Of a stretch of DNA of 64,000 bases, positions 25,403-33,090 are shown one piece after another (within the stretch, counting starts at the first letter, position 1; each line of letters begins with the position of its first letter). The DNA is from Bordetella genomosp. 11 (GTDB taxonomy: Bacteria; Pseudomonadota; Gammaproteobacteria; Burkholderiales; Burkholderiaceae_B). The notes below the pieces were generated by a model. That model did not search any database and was not told where the DNA came from. It saw only the letters and a list, made by a program, of their open reading frames with translations. The DNA is taken from positions 4,278,001 to 4,342,000 of the forward strand of contig NZ_NEVS01000004.1 in NCBI RefSeq assembly GCF_002261215.1, written 5' to 3'. The translations under genes and the position numbers were made by a program.

Positions 25403-27685
25403 TCAGGCGGCGACCAGTTGCCGGGCCAGTGCGACTTCGACGGAATCACCGTCCGGGTTGAGCACATCCAGCCCGGATTCGGGCACGTCGCCCGACGTGC
25501 TTTGAGACACGAGGATCTTCTTGGCCATCAACGCGAGGCAGGCCATCTGCGAAGAGGCGGCATACCCCAGGTAGATGACCTTGACAGTGAGCTTCTGACC
25601 AATGCGCCATGAGCGACGCGCGGCCTGTTGCAGCGTGTACACGTTCCAGCCCGATTGGAGGAAAACAATCGTCGGAAATTCGAGCAGGTCCAACCCGGTC
25701 TTGACGAGTTCGGGGTTCGTGATGAGCACGTCGATACCCCGTTCGATCTGCTCGGCAATCCAGTCTTCTCGCTGGCTGGCATCGACGCTTGCGCGCAGAA
25801 CCGCCGTCTTGAAGCCCTCTTGCTCCAGCAGCATCTTCAACCGGCTCGTGGTGTCCCGCGTGCCGGTGTAGACCGAATACACCAGGGTTTTGCGACCCGC
25901 TTCCTTCTCCTGACGGCAGATGTCGATCAGTTCGCGCTCCTTGGGCATCACCGCCAGTTCGTTGAACTGGGCCGGAGTGAACGCCAGCACGTCGCGCGTG
26001 CGTGGATGGCGCACCGTCTCTGCCCTGAAGCAGCAGTCGGGCCAAGCCAAAAGCGTGTTGAGGACCACGCCCAGCAAGGTGGTGTCCCGCTTGCGCAGGG
26101 CTTTCTTGAGCTGCTGGGTCAGGCTGGAAGCCAGCTTTTGATACGCCTCGCCTTGCTCGGCGCTCATCGGCACCTCCCGGAACTCCTCGTCATACGGCGG
26201 CAGCACGCCACCGATGTCTCGCAGTTTCAGGAAGATGGTGTACGGCAGGATGCAGCGCAGCACGCCCTTGGGGCCAAAGCCTGGGGCCTTGACCGTTCTG
26301 ACCGTGACCTTGCTGCCTTTGGCCGTCTTGTGCGCCGGACCATCGGACTCGGAATAGATGTCCTTGAGGACACCGTGGTCCCTCATGAAAGCCATCGCGG
26401 CGGCGTTCATGCTGCCGTTGCGACTGGGGACGTAGCCGTCTTCGATCATGCGGCCCGGAAGCGCGCGGAACAGCAGGTGGAACAAGTCCTCCGCGTAGCC
26501 GCCCATCAGCGTGCCGGTGAGCGAGACCGTCTTGCGCACCTTGGATGCGATGACACCCATCGCCTGGCCTTGCGCAGACCCACCCGTCTTGTACTCGTGC
26601 GCCTCGTCGCATAGCAAAAGGTCGAACGTGCTGCGCGGCAGATACCGCTTCACATATTCGCTGGGTTGGTAGCCACCCTCACCGAAGCCGAACTCCATGT
26701 TCGCCATGGCCCGCTCCATGCGATGTGCCTGACGATCCGAGAACACCAACTTCCCGCTCGCATCCATCAGGTTGATGAAGTTGTGCAGGTTGTCGCCGAG
26801 CATCGAAGCCAGGAAGCTGTCCCCGAAGGTTTTCATCAGGCGTTGCGCGGTGGCTTCGCCGATGGTCGGAATGCGCTTCAAGGCACGCAGCACGGCCGAG
26901 GACTGGTCGCTGCCGGACAGTGACCGAGGACGCATCAACGTCCACAGCGCGCCGCCGCAGCCATTGCACTTGCGACGGAATTCCTCCGCCTCCAGCTCCT
27001 GAACACTAATCGGCTCGCCGTCGAGGTTGGTGACGACCTCCCCGCAGTGCGGGCAGACCCCTACGTCACCGTGACGGGTACGCTTGCGCGCGAATGCGGG
27101 CTTCCAGTGGAACCCCATGCGCATGCGCACACGGCCGAGGACGAAAAACTCCTGCGCTGGCGATGGCACGTCCAGTTGCTCGCGCAGTTTGATGAGTTTG
27201 AGCAGCGTGTCTGGGCCGTTGAGCACCCAGACCTTTGCGCCTGCGACGGTTTCGAGGATTTCCCGGCGCCACTTGTAGACCAGATGTGGCGGGCTCAGGA
27301 CCAGCGTGCGGCGATATCCTTCGGCATGCAGGACTGCGGCCAGCGCAATGCCGATCGTGGTTTTTCCGGTGCCCATTTCGCCGTTGACGAACACGGCCCG
27401 CTCGCCTTGGTTGACGAGCAGTTCCGAGGCCGCATGCACAACCTCGGCCTGGGCGGGGAACAACTGGCGTTTCAGGCCGGCCAGCACCAGTTGGCGGTGC
27501 GGGCGCGGCGTGCCGCTGTAGACGGGCGGGTTGGCCCGGTTGAGGGATTCCAGCAACTCGTCGCCGAACTCGGAAACGAAGTCCTGAAGGCTCAGGGACA
27601 GTTCGGACGATTCCTGTTCGAGCAGGTCGTCGTCCAGGGACGAAGGATCTACGGCTGGGGCCGCTTCGATGACTTGTGCGTTCAT
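25403..27685 (-). CDS. SNF2/DEAD-type helicase with zinc-ribbon insert
   Basis: 760 residues from the ATG at 27685. Walker A GEMGTGKTT at about 101-109; DEAH box CDEAHEYK at about 358; motif III-like VSLTGTLMGG; motif V/VI region ITNPELVKTGLDLLEFP and QQAARRSWRIGQK, typical of SNF2 enzymes. Two Cys pairs (CPHCGEVV at about 216, CNGCGGALW at about 245) form a probable zinc ribbon between motifs. It is conserved next to a methyltransferase and small genes in PAGI-2-like ICEs. The substrate is unknown; DNA remodelling, anti-restriction or defence are possible. Confidence 0.85.
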   Translation of the reverse strand: MNAQVIEAAPAVDPSSLDDDLLEQESSELSLSLQDFVSEFGDELLESLNRANPPVYSGTPRPHRQLVLAGLKRQLFPAQAEVVHAASELLVNQGERAVFVNGEMGTGKTTIGIALAAVLHAEGYRRTLVLSPPHLVYKWRREILETVAGAKVWVLNGPDTLLKLIKLREQLDVPSPAQEFFVLGRVRMRMGFHWKPAFARKRTRHGDVGVCPHCGEVVTNLDGEPISVQELEAEEFRRKCNGCGGALWTLMRPRSLSGSDQSSAVLRALKRIPTIGEATAQRLMKTFGDSFLASMLGDNLHNFINLMDASGKLVFSDRQAHRMERAMANMEFGFGEGGYQPSEYVKRYLPRSTFDLLLCDEAHEYKTGGSAQGQAMGVIASKVRKTVSLTGTLMGGYAEDLFHLLFRALPGRMIEDGYVPSRNGSMNAAAMAFMRDHGVLKDIYSESDGPAHKTAKGSKVTVRTVKAPGFGPKGVLRCILPYTIFLKLRDIGGVLPPYDEEFREVPMSAEQGEAYQKLASSLTQQLKKALRKRDTTLLGVVLNTLLAWPDCCFRAETVRHPRTRDVLAFTPAQFNELAVMPKERELIDICRQEKEAGRKTLVYSVYTGTRDTTSRLKMLLEQEGFKTAVLRASVDASQREDWIAEQIERGIDVLITNPELVKTGLDLLEFPTIVFLQSGWNVYTLQQAARRSWRIGQKLTVKVIYLGYAASSQMACLALMAKKILVSQSTSGDVPESGLDVLNPDGDSVEVALARQLVAA

Positions 27686-27704
27686 GGTGATGCTCCAAGA
27701 AAAC

Positions 27705-27750
27705 GGGGCATGCACCAGTCCCCAAGGGGCGGTGACATGCCCCAGGGTGG
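27705..27750 (-). promoter_or_regulatory. Leader hairpin before the helicase gene (module L)
   Basis: Nested stems: GGGGCATG with CATGCCCC outside, CACC with GGTG inside, and a CCCC/GGGG apical stem. A CCCACCC box stands just upstream and TTTTC downstream, then the ribosome binding site. The architecture matches other leaders in this block. Confidence 0.65.
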
Positions 27751-27797
27751 GAAGGAAGAGCCGGCTGGATTCGGGATCTGGCCGGTGATTAAGAGGA

Positions 27798-28097
27798 TCA
27801 GTACTCGCTGGGCAGCAGCACCGTCGTGACGCTGCGATCCCATTCGGTGATGACCCAGACCTTCAGGCTTGGGCCGATCTCATAGGCCGAAAACAAGCGG
27901 TCCTCGCCCGACTTCAACGCGGCGTCGTTCTGACGTCGGTCGCTGTCATCGAGGTCCCCCCAGTCGGCGGACAGATGCCGCAGCAGATAGGGACGCGGAT
28001 TGAGCTGGCCTTGTTGGACCAGGTTGGCGACACCCGAGGTCATGACGACCTGGCCGGGGCTGAACCTGGGAAAAGCGTGTTGCACAGGGGTGGACAT
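27798..28097 (-). CDS. Small ICE-family protein, paralogue A (99 aa)
   Basis: The core is LLRHLSADWGDLDDSDRRQND followed by SVTTVLLPSEY at the C-terminus. The same layout (RH-x-x-GDWG, then a late T-V-x-x-LP) recurs in the next two genes. Databases sometimes call relatives plasmid-related protein or, without support, a restriction subunit. No catalytic residues are evident. The ATG at 28097 has GGAG upstream and follows a module L hairpin. Confidence 0.7.
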   Translation of the reverse strand: MSTPVQHAFPRFSPGQVVMTSGVANLVQQGQLNPRPYLLRHLSADWGDLDDSDRRQNDAALKSGEDRLFSAYEIGPSLKVWVITEWDRSVTTVLLPSEY

Positions 28098-28120
28098 GGA
28101 GGTGACTCCTTCAGAAAAGA

Positions 28121-28160
28121 GGCACCTCGCCCCATCGGGGTGAAGTGCCCCGGTGGGTGA
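28121..28160 (-). promoter_or_regulatory. Leader hairpin before paralogue A (module L)
   Basis: GGCACTTCACCCC pairs with GGGGCGAGGTGCC around a GAT loop. CACCCACC lies upstream, TCTTTTCTGAAGGAG downstream, then the start codon at 28097. It is among the clearest members of the family. Confidence 0.7.
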
Positions 28161-28209
28161 AAAGAAAGAACGCCGCTGGTGCAGGCGCTCGGTGAGTACA
28201 CGAATGCGG

Positions 28210-28530
28210 TTACTCGTAAGGCAGGAGAAGAACCGTCATGCTGCGGTCGTACATGGTCCAAATCTCCATCCAGATGCCGCGTGACACGGGATAGCGCGAG
28301 AAGAGTTTTTCTCGCCCTTTGAGACCGATGTGGTCGTTGATGAAACGCTCATCGGCGTCGATCTGGCCCCAATCTCCGCTCCGATGCCGGTCGAGGCAGG
28401 TGCGGACATTGATGTAGCCGCGACGCGCCAGAGCTTTCACCCCAGGCGTCAGGACTATAAGTCCAGTGGCGAATAGCGCCGTTGGCGACACCGAAATGGG
28501 CGCGTTTGCAGGAAAGACATTAGGTGCCAT
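28210..28530 (-). CDS. Small ICE-family protein, paralogue B (106 aa)
   Basis: Start at 28530 (MAPNVFPANAPISVS). It shares the core LDRHRSGDWGQIDADERFIND and the end MTVLLLPYE with its neighbours, at roughly one third identity. A longer hydrophobic stretch (LFATGLIVLTPGVKAL) precedes the core. The function is unknown. Confidence 0.7.
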   Translation of the reverse strand: MAPNVFPANAPISVSPTALFATGLIVLTPGVKALARRGYINVRTCLDRHRSGDWGQIDADERFINDHIGLKGREKLFSRYPVSRGIWMEIWTMYDRSMTVLLLPYE

Positions 28531-28551
28531 GAAGGGCTCCTGATGGTGGAA

Positions 28552-28583
28552 GGCCCAAAGCCCCAAACGGGGCCTGGACGGTG
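28552..28583 (-). promoter_or_regulatory. Leader hairpin before paralogue B (module L)
   Basis: GGCCCC, loop GTT, GGGGC with flanking pairs; CCACC lies upstream and CAGGAG downstream of the stem on the minus strand. Shorter than the other copies but in the same position relative to the start codon. Confidence 0.6.
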
Positions 28584-28619
28584 GAAAGAAAGAACGCCGC
28601 GACTGCGGGTGTTTGGCGA

Positions 28620-28937
28620 TCAGTTCACTGCGCCTTCTTCTGGCAGTTGCACGACCGTGGTGCGCTGGTCGCCGCTGGTGACGACCAGCAGGTACAGCCG
28701 CGCCGTGATCGGAAAGCGCGAAGTCATCGCCGTGCCTTGCTCCAGCGCGGTGTTGTTCGCCTGACGCTCTGGCTCGCCGACTTCACCCCAGTCGCCGCGC
28801 ACGTGGCGCTGCACATAGGGCAAGGGGTCGATGAGGCTCTTGCTCGCCAGCCAATGCACTTTCTCGCTCAGCTTGAGCGTGCCCAGTGCGAACAGTGGTG
28901 GAACCTGGGGCTTACGCCCCTGGAAGATGGACAGCAT
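28620..28937 (-). CDS. Small ICE-family protein, paralogue C (105 aa)
   Basis: Start at 28937 (MLSIFQGRKPQVPP). The core VQRHVRGDWGEVGEPERQANN and the end TTVVQLPEEG place it with the two downstream paralogues, making a tandem set of three. It is preceded by only 52 bp after the methyltransferase stop, with a weak CCC/GGG hairpin in the leader. Confidence 0.7.
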   Translation of the reverse strand: MLSIFQGRKPQVPPLFALGTLKLSEKVHWLASKSLIDPLPYVQRHVRGDWGEVGEPERQANNTALEQGTAMTSRFPITARLYLLVVTSGDQRTTVVQLPEEGAVN

Positions 28938-28989
28938 GGGAATACTCCTTGCAAAGGTTGAAGATCGGACGGTGAGTCGCCCATAGGGA

Positions 28990-30099
28990 TCAGTGGATGG
29001 TGAGAATCTGTCCCAGCGTGGCTGAGTCAGGGGTAAGGTCCCAGGCACGAATGACCGGGACGAACTTGTCGGTGAGGATGCGGGTCTCGGCCAAGGAGCC
29101 GTCATCGCGCTCGCGGTACTCCACGGCGGAAGACTTCTGCTTGAACGTGTCGCCCTTGACGGCCAGGGTGCGGCCGCTGGGTGACTGCACGACACCGGAG
29201 ATAGCGCCGGCCGCGAGGGCCAGAGCCAAGTGCCATTGGGACAAGGCGCGTGCCGGAGCACGCAGGGTCTGCTGGGTCGCACCCAGATGAGTCTCGAACG
29301 CGGGCCACAGGCCTTTGAGACGCCGCACTTCGTCGGCAAACTGCTCGGGTTCCATGCTGATCCGGTAAAAATACTCCGGCTCGGCCTGAGCCGTGGGGAC
29401 CACATACGGCAGCAGCGTCCATTCGGGCGGCAGCTCGTCCGGCTCCAGTTCGGCCAGGCCGATCTGCAGCAGTCGGGCGCGGGAGGCCTTCACGTCATCG
29501 CCCGCCTGCTCACGCTGGCGGACACGACGGCCGAAGATCACGATCTGCTTGAACTGCTTGTCCACAGCCTGGAAGACGGACAGATCGGCGAAATGCCGTG
29601 TCAGCCAGCCAACCATCTCCTGATCCAGCACGTGGGACGGAATGATGAAGACCAGGATGCCGCCGTACTGCAAAAAGGGCAGCGTGCGCTGATAGAACAG
29701 CTTTTCCAGCCGGCCGCGGCCCTTGCCTTCGTAGCCCATGTTGCCGTTGGCATCCCTTGCGAGATCGCCATAGGGCGGGTTGAGCCACAAGAGGCCGAAG
29801 GCCTGCCGCGAGATCATGGTGTCCATCAGGTCACCGTGGATGCAGTGGTCGACCAGCAGCCGGGCATGGTTGGCCCGCTCCTGATCGAACTCGACCGCGT
29901 AGGCGCTGGCCTGCTCAGGCCCGAGGGCATGAGCGGCTTCGGCGATGGCGACGCCTTCGCCGGCGCAGGGGTCCAGAATGCACATCGGCCCATCGCTGGG
30001 CATCAGTGCGCCGAGGGTTCTTTCGAGTGTGGCTTCGTCAGTTGGGTAGTAGCCGTTTTTGGCAAAATTCCGAGCGAGCCGGGGGAACATCAATGCCAT
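28990..30099 (-). CDS. DUF6094-type SAM-dependent DNA methyltransferase
   Basis: 369 residues from the ATG at 30099 (GGAGACTTCC just before it). Motif I DPCAGEG lies at 43-49 and the catalytic motif NPPYG at 107-111, the signature of N6-adenine or N4-cytosine DNA methyltransferases. The C-terminal half (about 200-369) has no obvious domain and may bind DNA. No restriction endonuclease is adjacent, so it may act as an orphan or anti-restriction enzyme protecting the ICE in new hosts. It is transcribed with the helicase and paralogue genes. Confidence 0.82.
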   Translation of the reverse strand: MALMFPRLARNFAKNGYYPTDEATLERTLGALMPSDGPMCILDPCAGEGVAIAEAAHALGPEQASAYAVEFDQERANHARLLVDHCIHGDLMDTMISRQAFGLLWLNPPYGDLARDANGNMGYEGKGRGRLEKLFYQRTLPFLQYGGILVFIIPSHVLDQEMVGWLTRHFADLSVFQAVDKQFKQIVIFGRRVRQREQAGDDVKASRARLLQIGLAELEPDELPPEWTLLPYVVPTAQAEPEYFYRISMEPEQFADEVRRLKGLWPAFETHLGATQQTLRAPARALSQWHLALALAAGAISGVVQSPSGRTLAVKGDTFKQKSSAVEYRERDDGSLAETRILTDKFVPVIRAWDLTPDSATLGQILTIH

Positions 30100-30137
30100 G
30101 GGAAGTCTCCTGTCTGGCGGGGATGAAGGGAAAGACG

Positions 30138-30158
30138 GATGCGCGCAAGGCACGCATC
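30138..30158 (-). promoter_or_regulatory. Leader hairpin before the methyltransferase (module L)
   Basis: GATGCG and CGCATC enclose a 9-nt loop, followed on the minus strand by TCTTTCCC and an AGGAG site. A simpler member of the leader hairpin series. Confidence 0.5.
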
Positions 30159-30171
30159 CATCGGCGGAACG

Positions 30172-30825
30172 TCAGGCGACGGTCGTTTCCAGGTCGGCCA
30201 AAGCCGGCTCCCGGTGCGGATGGGCGGTGAGCACACCGTCACGGATGAAGTCGCCCAGCGCGTTGGTGAGCACGGGCACGTCGATGGCGAGCCGGAACCC
30301 TTGTAGCGGCCCGAGGGCCATAGGCAGGGAACGCAGCATCTCGCGCTCGCGCAGCAGTGCCAGCACTGGCGATTGCCAGTGGTCCAGCAGCGGCAGCGGG
30401 CACGTGTCCTTGACCAGGTGCCACAGGCGTGACGTGGGATCGGCCGCAGAACGCGGCAGCAGCGCCAAGGCGCTGGCCGAACTCTTGTCGGGCCGGATGC
30501 AGCGCCGGTCGAACAGCCAGAGATTGACCATCGAGCCGAACAGCGTGCGGCGATAACTGCGGGTCAGGCGCTTCTCAAGGCGCTCGACCGAACCGACGAA
30601 TACGGGCAGCGAGCCGCCCTGATCGGTGATGACGTGGAACTGGTCCAGACCGTCTTCGCTGCGACCCAGGGTGAGCCGCCCGATGAACTGCTGGATGGCG
30701 GTGTCGCGCGCCCAGACCGAGAGGAAGATCAAGTCGCCCTGATCGCTGCAGACGCAGGCATCGGCCATGAGGTCCGTGCATTCGTCGATGCGGTACAGGG
30801 GCTGGTTGGATGAAGGTGCAGGCAT
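30172..30825 (-). CDS. Conserved ICE protein of unknown function (217 aa)
   Basis: Starts at 30825 (MPAPSSNQPLYRIDEC). Mixed alpha/beta sequence with no signal peptide, membrane segment or metal motif. Recognisable blocks are DLIFLSVWARDTAIQQFIGRL and RLTRSYRRTLFGSMVNLWLFD. It lies between the methyltransferase gene and a 113-residue gene, each with its own leader hairpin. I do not recognise the family. Confidence 0.7.
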   Translation of the reverse strand: MPAPSSNQPLYRIDECTDLMADACVCSDQGDLIFLSVWARDTAIQQFIGRLTLGRSEDGLDQFHVITDQGGSLPVFVGSVERLEKRLTRSYRRTLFGSMVNLWLFDRRCIRPDKSSASALALLPRSAADPTSRLWHLVKDTCPLPLLDHWQSPVLALLREREMLRSLPMALGPLQGFRLAIDVPVLTNALGDFIRDGVLTAHPHREPALADLETTVA

Positions 30826-30844
30826 GGTGGTGTCCTCAATGTGA

Positions 30845-30888
30845 GGGGCGCACCGCCCGCCAGGGCAGTGAATGCCCCGTTAGGGATG
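30845..30888 (-). promoter_or_regulatory. Leader hairpin before the 217-aa gene (module L)
   Basis: GGGGC pairs with GCCCC; inside, CAC with GTG and GCCC with GGGC around a TGG loop. An inner CACTGCCC/GGGCGGTG block resembles the leaders of paralogue A and the helicase, with different bases but the same pairing. Confidence 0.65.
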
Positions 30889-30938
30889 AAAAGCGCGCAG
30901 TGCCCGGAGGGAATGCTCCGGCTGCGTCGCAGGCGACG

Positions 30939-31280
30939 TCAGGCTGACAGTTCGGCGAACGAACCATCGGCCTCATGCTTGACGAAACGGTTGCCCGCAT
31001 TCATCACGGCGTCGATCTGAACCTGGTTGAAGATGCTTTCGGGCACGCTGACCTGAAAGCGCCGCAAGACTTCGCGGTAGTAGTCCAGGTCATGGCCGAA
31101 CGGGTCTGCCTCGTACAGGTTGCTGTAGAGGAAGTTCTCGTCCAGGGCCTGGATGGTGTCGTCTTCCAGCTCGGCCGGCTTGCGGATGAGCAGGAAGAAG
31201 TGCTGCATCGGCCGGTCCCAGCCGAGAATGACGGTGATGGGAAATCCCTTGTGGGACGTCTCGAAGTAGTGCTGACTCAT
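30939..31280 (-). CDS. Conserved ICE protein of unknown function (113 aa)
   Basis: Starts at 31280 (MSQHYFETSHKGFPIT). It is a small soluble protein with strands (VILGWDRPMQHFFLLIRK) followed by acidic helices (LYEADPFGHDLDYYREVLRRF). No motif is recognised. A module L hairpin stands in its leader. Confidence 0.68.
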   Translation of the reverse strand: MSQHYFETSHKGFPITVILGWDRPMQHFFLLIRKPAELEDDTIQALDENFLYSNLYEADPFGHDLDYYREVLRRFQVSVPESIFNQVQIDAVMNAGNRFVKHEADGSFAELSA

Positions 31281-31303
31281 GGTGAAGCTCCGTGATTGAA
31301 ATC

Positions 31304-31343
31304 GCCGGTCGCTTCCCCGATGGGAAGCAGACCCGGCGGGTGT
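31304..31343 (-). promoter_or_regulatory. Leader hairpin before the 113-aa gene (module L)
   Basis: GCCGGGTCTGCTTCCC pairs with GGGAAGCGACCGGC around an ATCG loop, with CACCC upstream and CGGAG near the start codon at 31280. Confidence 0.7.
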
Positions 31344-31398
31344 GTGAAATGCAGCAGATGCAGGAAAAGAAGATCGGGCTGGGTGGCGTATGCCGTTC

Positions 31399-31797
31399 TC
31401 AGGCCGTCAGTGTCTCGGCGGATGCCGTGGGTGTGCGCCGTCGCACGTGGTAGGCGCGAACGCCTGCACGCCAGTCGGCGGACTGTTCAGGTGCCATGTC
31501 GAGGTAGCTCAAGGGGCACGAGTAGTAGTACGGGTGCATGGACTCGTCCAATGGCTTGTAGCCCCATTGGCCGTCGCTGCGTTCGAGCAGATCGCACCGG
31601 ATATGGCGCAGGGACTGGCCCGGCGCGAGCTCACGATGCACGCCTTCGGCCTTGGCCGTCACTTCGAGCACGGACCAAAGGACATTGCCGCGCAGCGTGT
31701 GGGCGATGACCTTCACGCTCGCGCGCTCGGTCTCCTGCGGTGCGATGAGTTCCGCGATCAGCTCGGACCGCGATTGGTGAGAGAAATACCAGCCCAT
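31399..31797 (-). CDS. Conserved ICE protein, DUF6927-like (132 aa)
   Basis: Starts at 31797 with the characteristic MGWYFSHQSRSELIAELI. Later blocks are HTLRGNVLWSVLEVTAKAEG and YYYSCPLSYLDMAPEQSADWR. Proteins with this start are widespread in ICEs and plasmids; the function is unknown. The DUF name is from memory. Confidence 0.65.
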   Translation of the reverse strand: MGWYFSHQSRSELIAELIAPQETERASVKVIAHTLRGNVLWSVLEVTAKAEGVHRELAPGQSLRHIRCDLLERSDGQWGYKPLDESMHPYYYSCPLSYLDMAPEQSADWRAGVRAYHVRRRTPTASAETLTA

Positions 31798-31819
31798 GAG
31801 AGCCTCCTGGAAAAGTCAG

Positions 31820-31860
31820 GCTGGAGGCTTCCCTTCCGGGGAAAGCTCCCAGCGGGTGGT
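31820..31860 (-). promoter_or_regulatory. Leader hairpin before the 132-aa gene (module L)
   Basis: GCTGGGAGCTTTCCC pairs with GGGAAGCCTCCAGC, loop CGGAA. CACCACCC lies upstream, GACTTTTCCAGGAG downstream. The stem differs from neighbouring copies at many positions but keeps pairing. Confidence 0.7.
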
Positions 31861-31898
31861 GAAATGCCGTCTATGCGGCGATGGATGCCAGTGCGGCC

Positions 31899-32237
31899 TT
31901 ATGAACCGCAACCAGCCGGGCAACAACCCAGTTCGATGCCATGTGAGCAGTAGCCGTGTGCAGCGTTCCAGTCTTGGGTCTCCTGCCGTTCGGCAGGTGT
32001 TTCGTAGCCCCATTCCCGTGCGATTTGCAGAGCCTGGGTGCGCTGGTCCTCGGGCAGTTGACGAGCTTGAGCGCCGATTGACGAGCTGAAGCGTTCGACG
32101 TAGTAGTCGTAAGACAGCCCGCAGCCCTTGGCTGCTTGTTCAGCCGTGGTGTCGCAGATCGCCCGCCAGGCGGGTTCATCCAGCGGGCGGGCATCTGCGG
32201 TGGGCTGTGATGGGGTATCGCAAGCGATGGTGGACAT
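31899..32237 (-). CDS. Cys-rich small ICE protein (112 aa)
   Basis: Starts at 32237 (MSTIACDTPSQPTADARP). The body is helical (EPAWRAICDTTAEQAAKGCG, then YYVERFSSSIGAQARQLPED). The C-terminus carries a Cys cluster (HGYCSHGIELGCCPAGCGS) that could bind a metal. It is not recognised; relatives occur in similar ICE blocks. Confidence 0.65.
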   Translation of the reverse strand: MSTIACDTPSQPTADARPLDEPAWRAICDTTAEQAAKGCGLSYDYYVERFSSSIGAQARQLPEDQRTQALQIAREWGYETPAERQETQDWNAAHGYCSHGIELGCCPAGCGS

Positions 32238-32259
32238 GGTGAAAACCTCCAGAAAGGAA

Positions 32260-32303
32260 CTGGAGTCCTTCCCCGCGAGGGGAAGGTGCCCCAGCGGGTG
32301 ATG
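32260..32303 (-). promoter_or_regulatory. Leader hairpin before the Cys-rich gene (module L)
   Basis: CTGGGGCACCTTCCCC pairs with GGGGAAGGACTCCAG, loop TCGC. CATCACCC upstream; TTCCTTTCTGGAGG downstream, then the start codon at 32237. Confidence 0.7.
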
Positions 32304-32342
32304 AAGAGCACTGCGGATGCGGTGCCCGTGTTTACGCACAAG

Positions 32343-33032
32343 TCATGCAGGTTGAAGTTCGGCCTCGCGGCTCCACTCCTGCGTCTTGAAGTCCAACGCA
32401 TAGCGCAGTTCGCCCAGGCGGGCGATCTGCGCGCGCAGGGCGCGGCGGTCGATGGTCGAATCCAGTTTCACGGACTCGCCCAGCGGCCACAGGATGCCGA
32501 ACAGTGCGGCGTCGCCGTCTTCGGCACTGCCGGAAACAGTGGCAGCAGCAGGCTTCGGCGCATCCACTCCGAAGGGCGTGGTATCGACCAGCGGGTCCGC
32601 CGACGCCTGCGTGGGTGCTGGCTTGGCGGGCTTGGATGCTTTGACGGGCTTGGTCGGCGTTGCCGCAGGCTGCGCCCCTTGCTCTTCATCGAGCGGATCG
32701 ACTTCCTGGGTGGCGAAGCTGCGAGCTTCGTCACGGCTCAGTTTGTCGATGCCATTGAGCGTCATGCCGTCGAGGTTGGCGCGGATTTCTAACCGTGCAC
32801 CGCCCGCGACCGGATAGGACTTTGCGAAGATGTAGCGAATGACAAAGTCCCCGTCGTACTTGCCTTCGGGGTACTGTTCCAGCTCCGCGTCTTTGACCGC
32901 GAATTCGCCGATGGGGGTGGTCAGTCGACCGACCGTGAACGGGCCATTCTTGCCGCGGATGGTCCGCAACGTGAGCTGGCCCGGGACGACGATGGGCAGG
33001 ACTGATCTTGTGGGTGCCGTTGTGGCTGTCAT
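32343..33032 (-). CDS. DUF3275 family protein (229 aa)
   Basis: Starts at 33032 (MTATTAPTRSVLPIVV). The N-terminal domain (about 10-115) is beta-rich, with GQLTLRTIRGKNGPFTVGRL and KYDGDFVIRYIFAKSYPVAG, as in DUF3275, an ICE-specific single-strand-binding-like fold by appearance. A Lys/Pro/Ala-rich linker (about 120-150) leads to an acidic C-terminal helix pair. It follows the duplicated DUF3577 gene in the leftward block and may act in ICE DNA processing; this is inferred. Confidence 0.75.
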   Translation of the reverse strand: MTATTAPTRSVLPIVVPGQLTLRTIRGKNGPFTVGRLTTPIGEFAVKDAELEQYPEGKYDGDFVIRYIFAKSYPVAGGARLEIRANLDGMTLNGIDKLSRDEARSFATQEVDPLDEEQGAQPAATPTKPVKASKPAKPAPTQASADPLVDTTPFGVDAPKPAAATVSGSAEDGDAALFGILWPLGESVKLDSTIDRRALRAQIARLGELRYALDFKTQEWSREAELQPA

Positions 33033-33061
33033 GATGGTTCTCCTTGGGGAAATAGGAAAAA

Positions 33062-33087
33062 GGCAAGGCCCCGTGAGGGGCCATGCC
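33062..33087 (-). promoter_or_regulatory. Leader hairpin with T-tract before DUF3275 (module L)
   Basis: GGCATGGCCCC, loop TCAC, GGGGCCTTGCC is directly followed on the minus strand by TTTTTCC and then AAGGAG before the ATG at 33032. It has all parts of an intrinsic terminator inside a leader. It also sits just 3 bp before the DUF3577 stop codon. Confidence 0.75.
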
Positions 33088-33090
33088 GGA

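Noticed and set aside
28990..30099. Complete restriction-modification system
   Set aside because: The methyltransferase has no adjacent endonuclease or specificity subunit; the small neighbours show no nuclease motifs.
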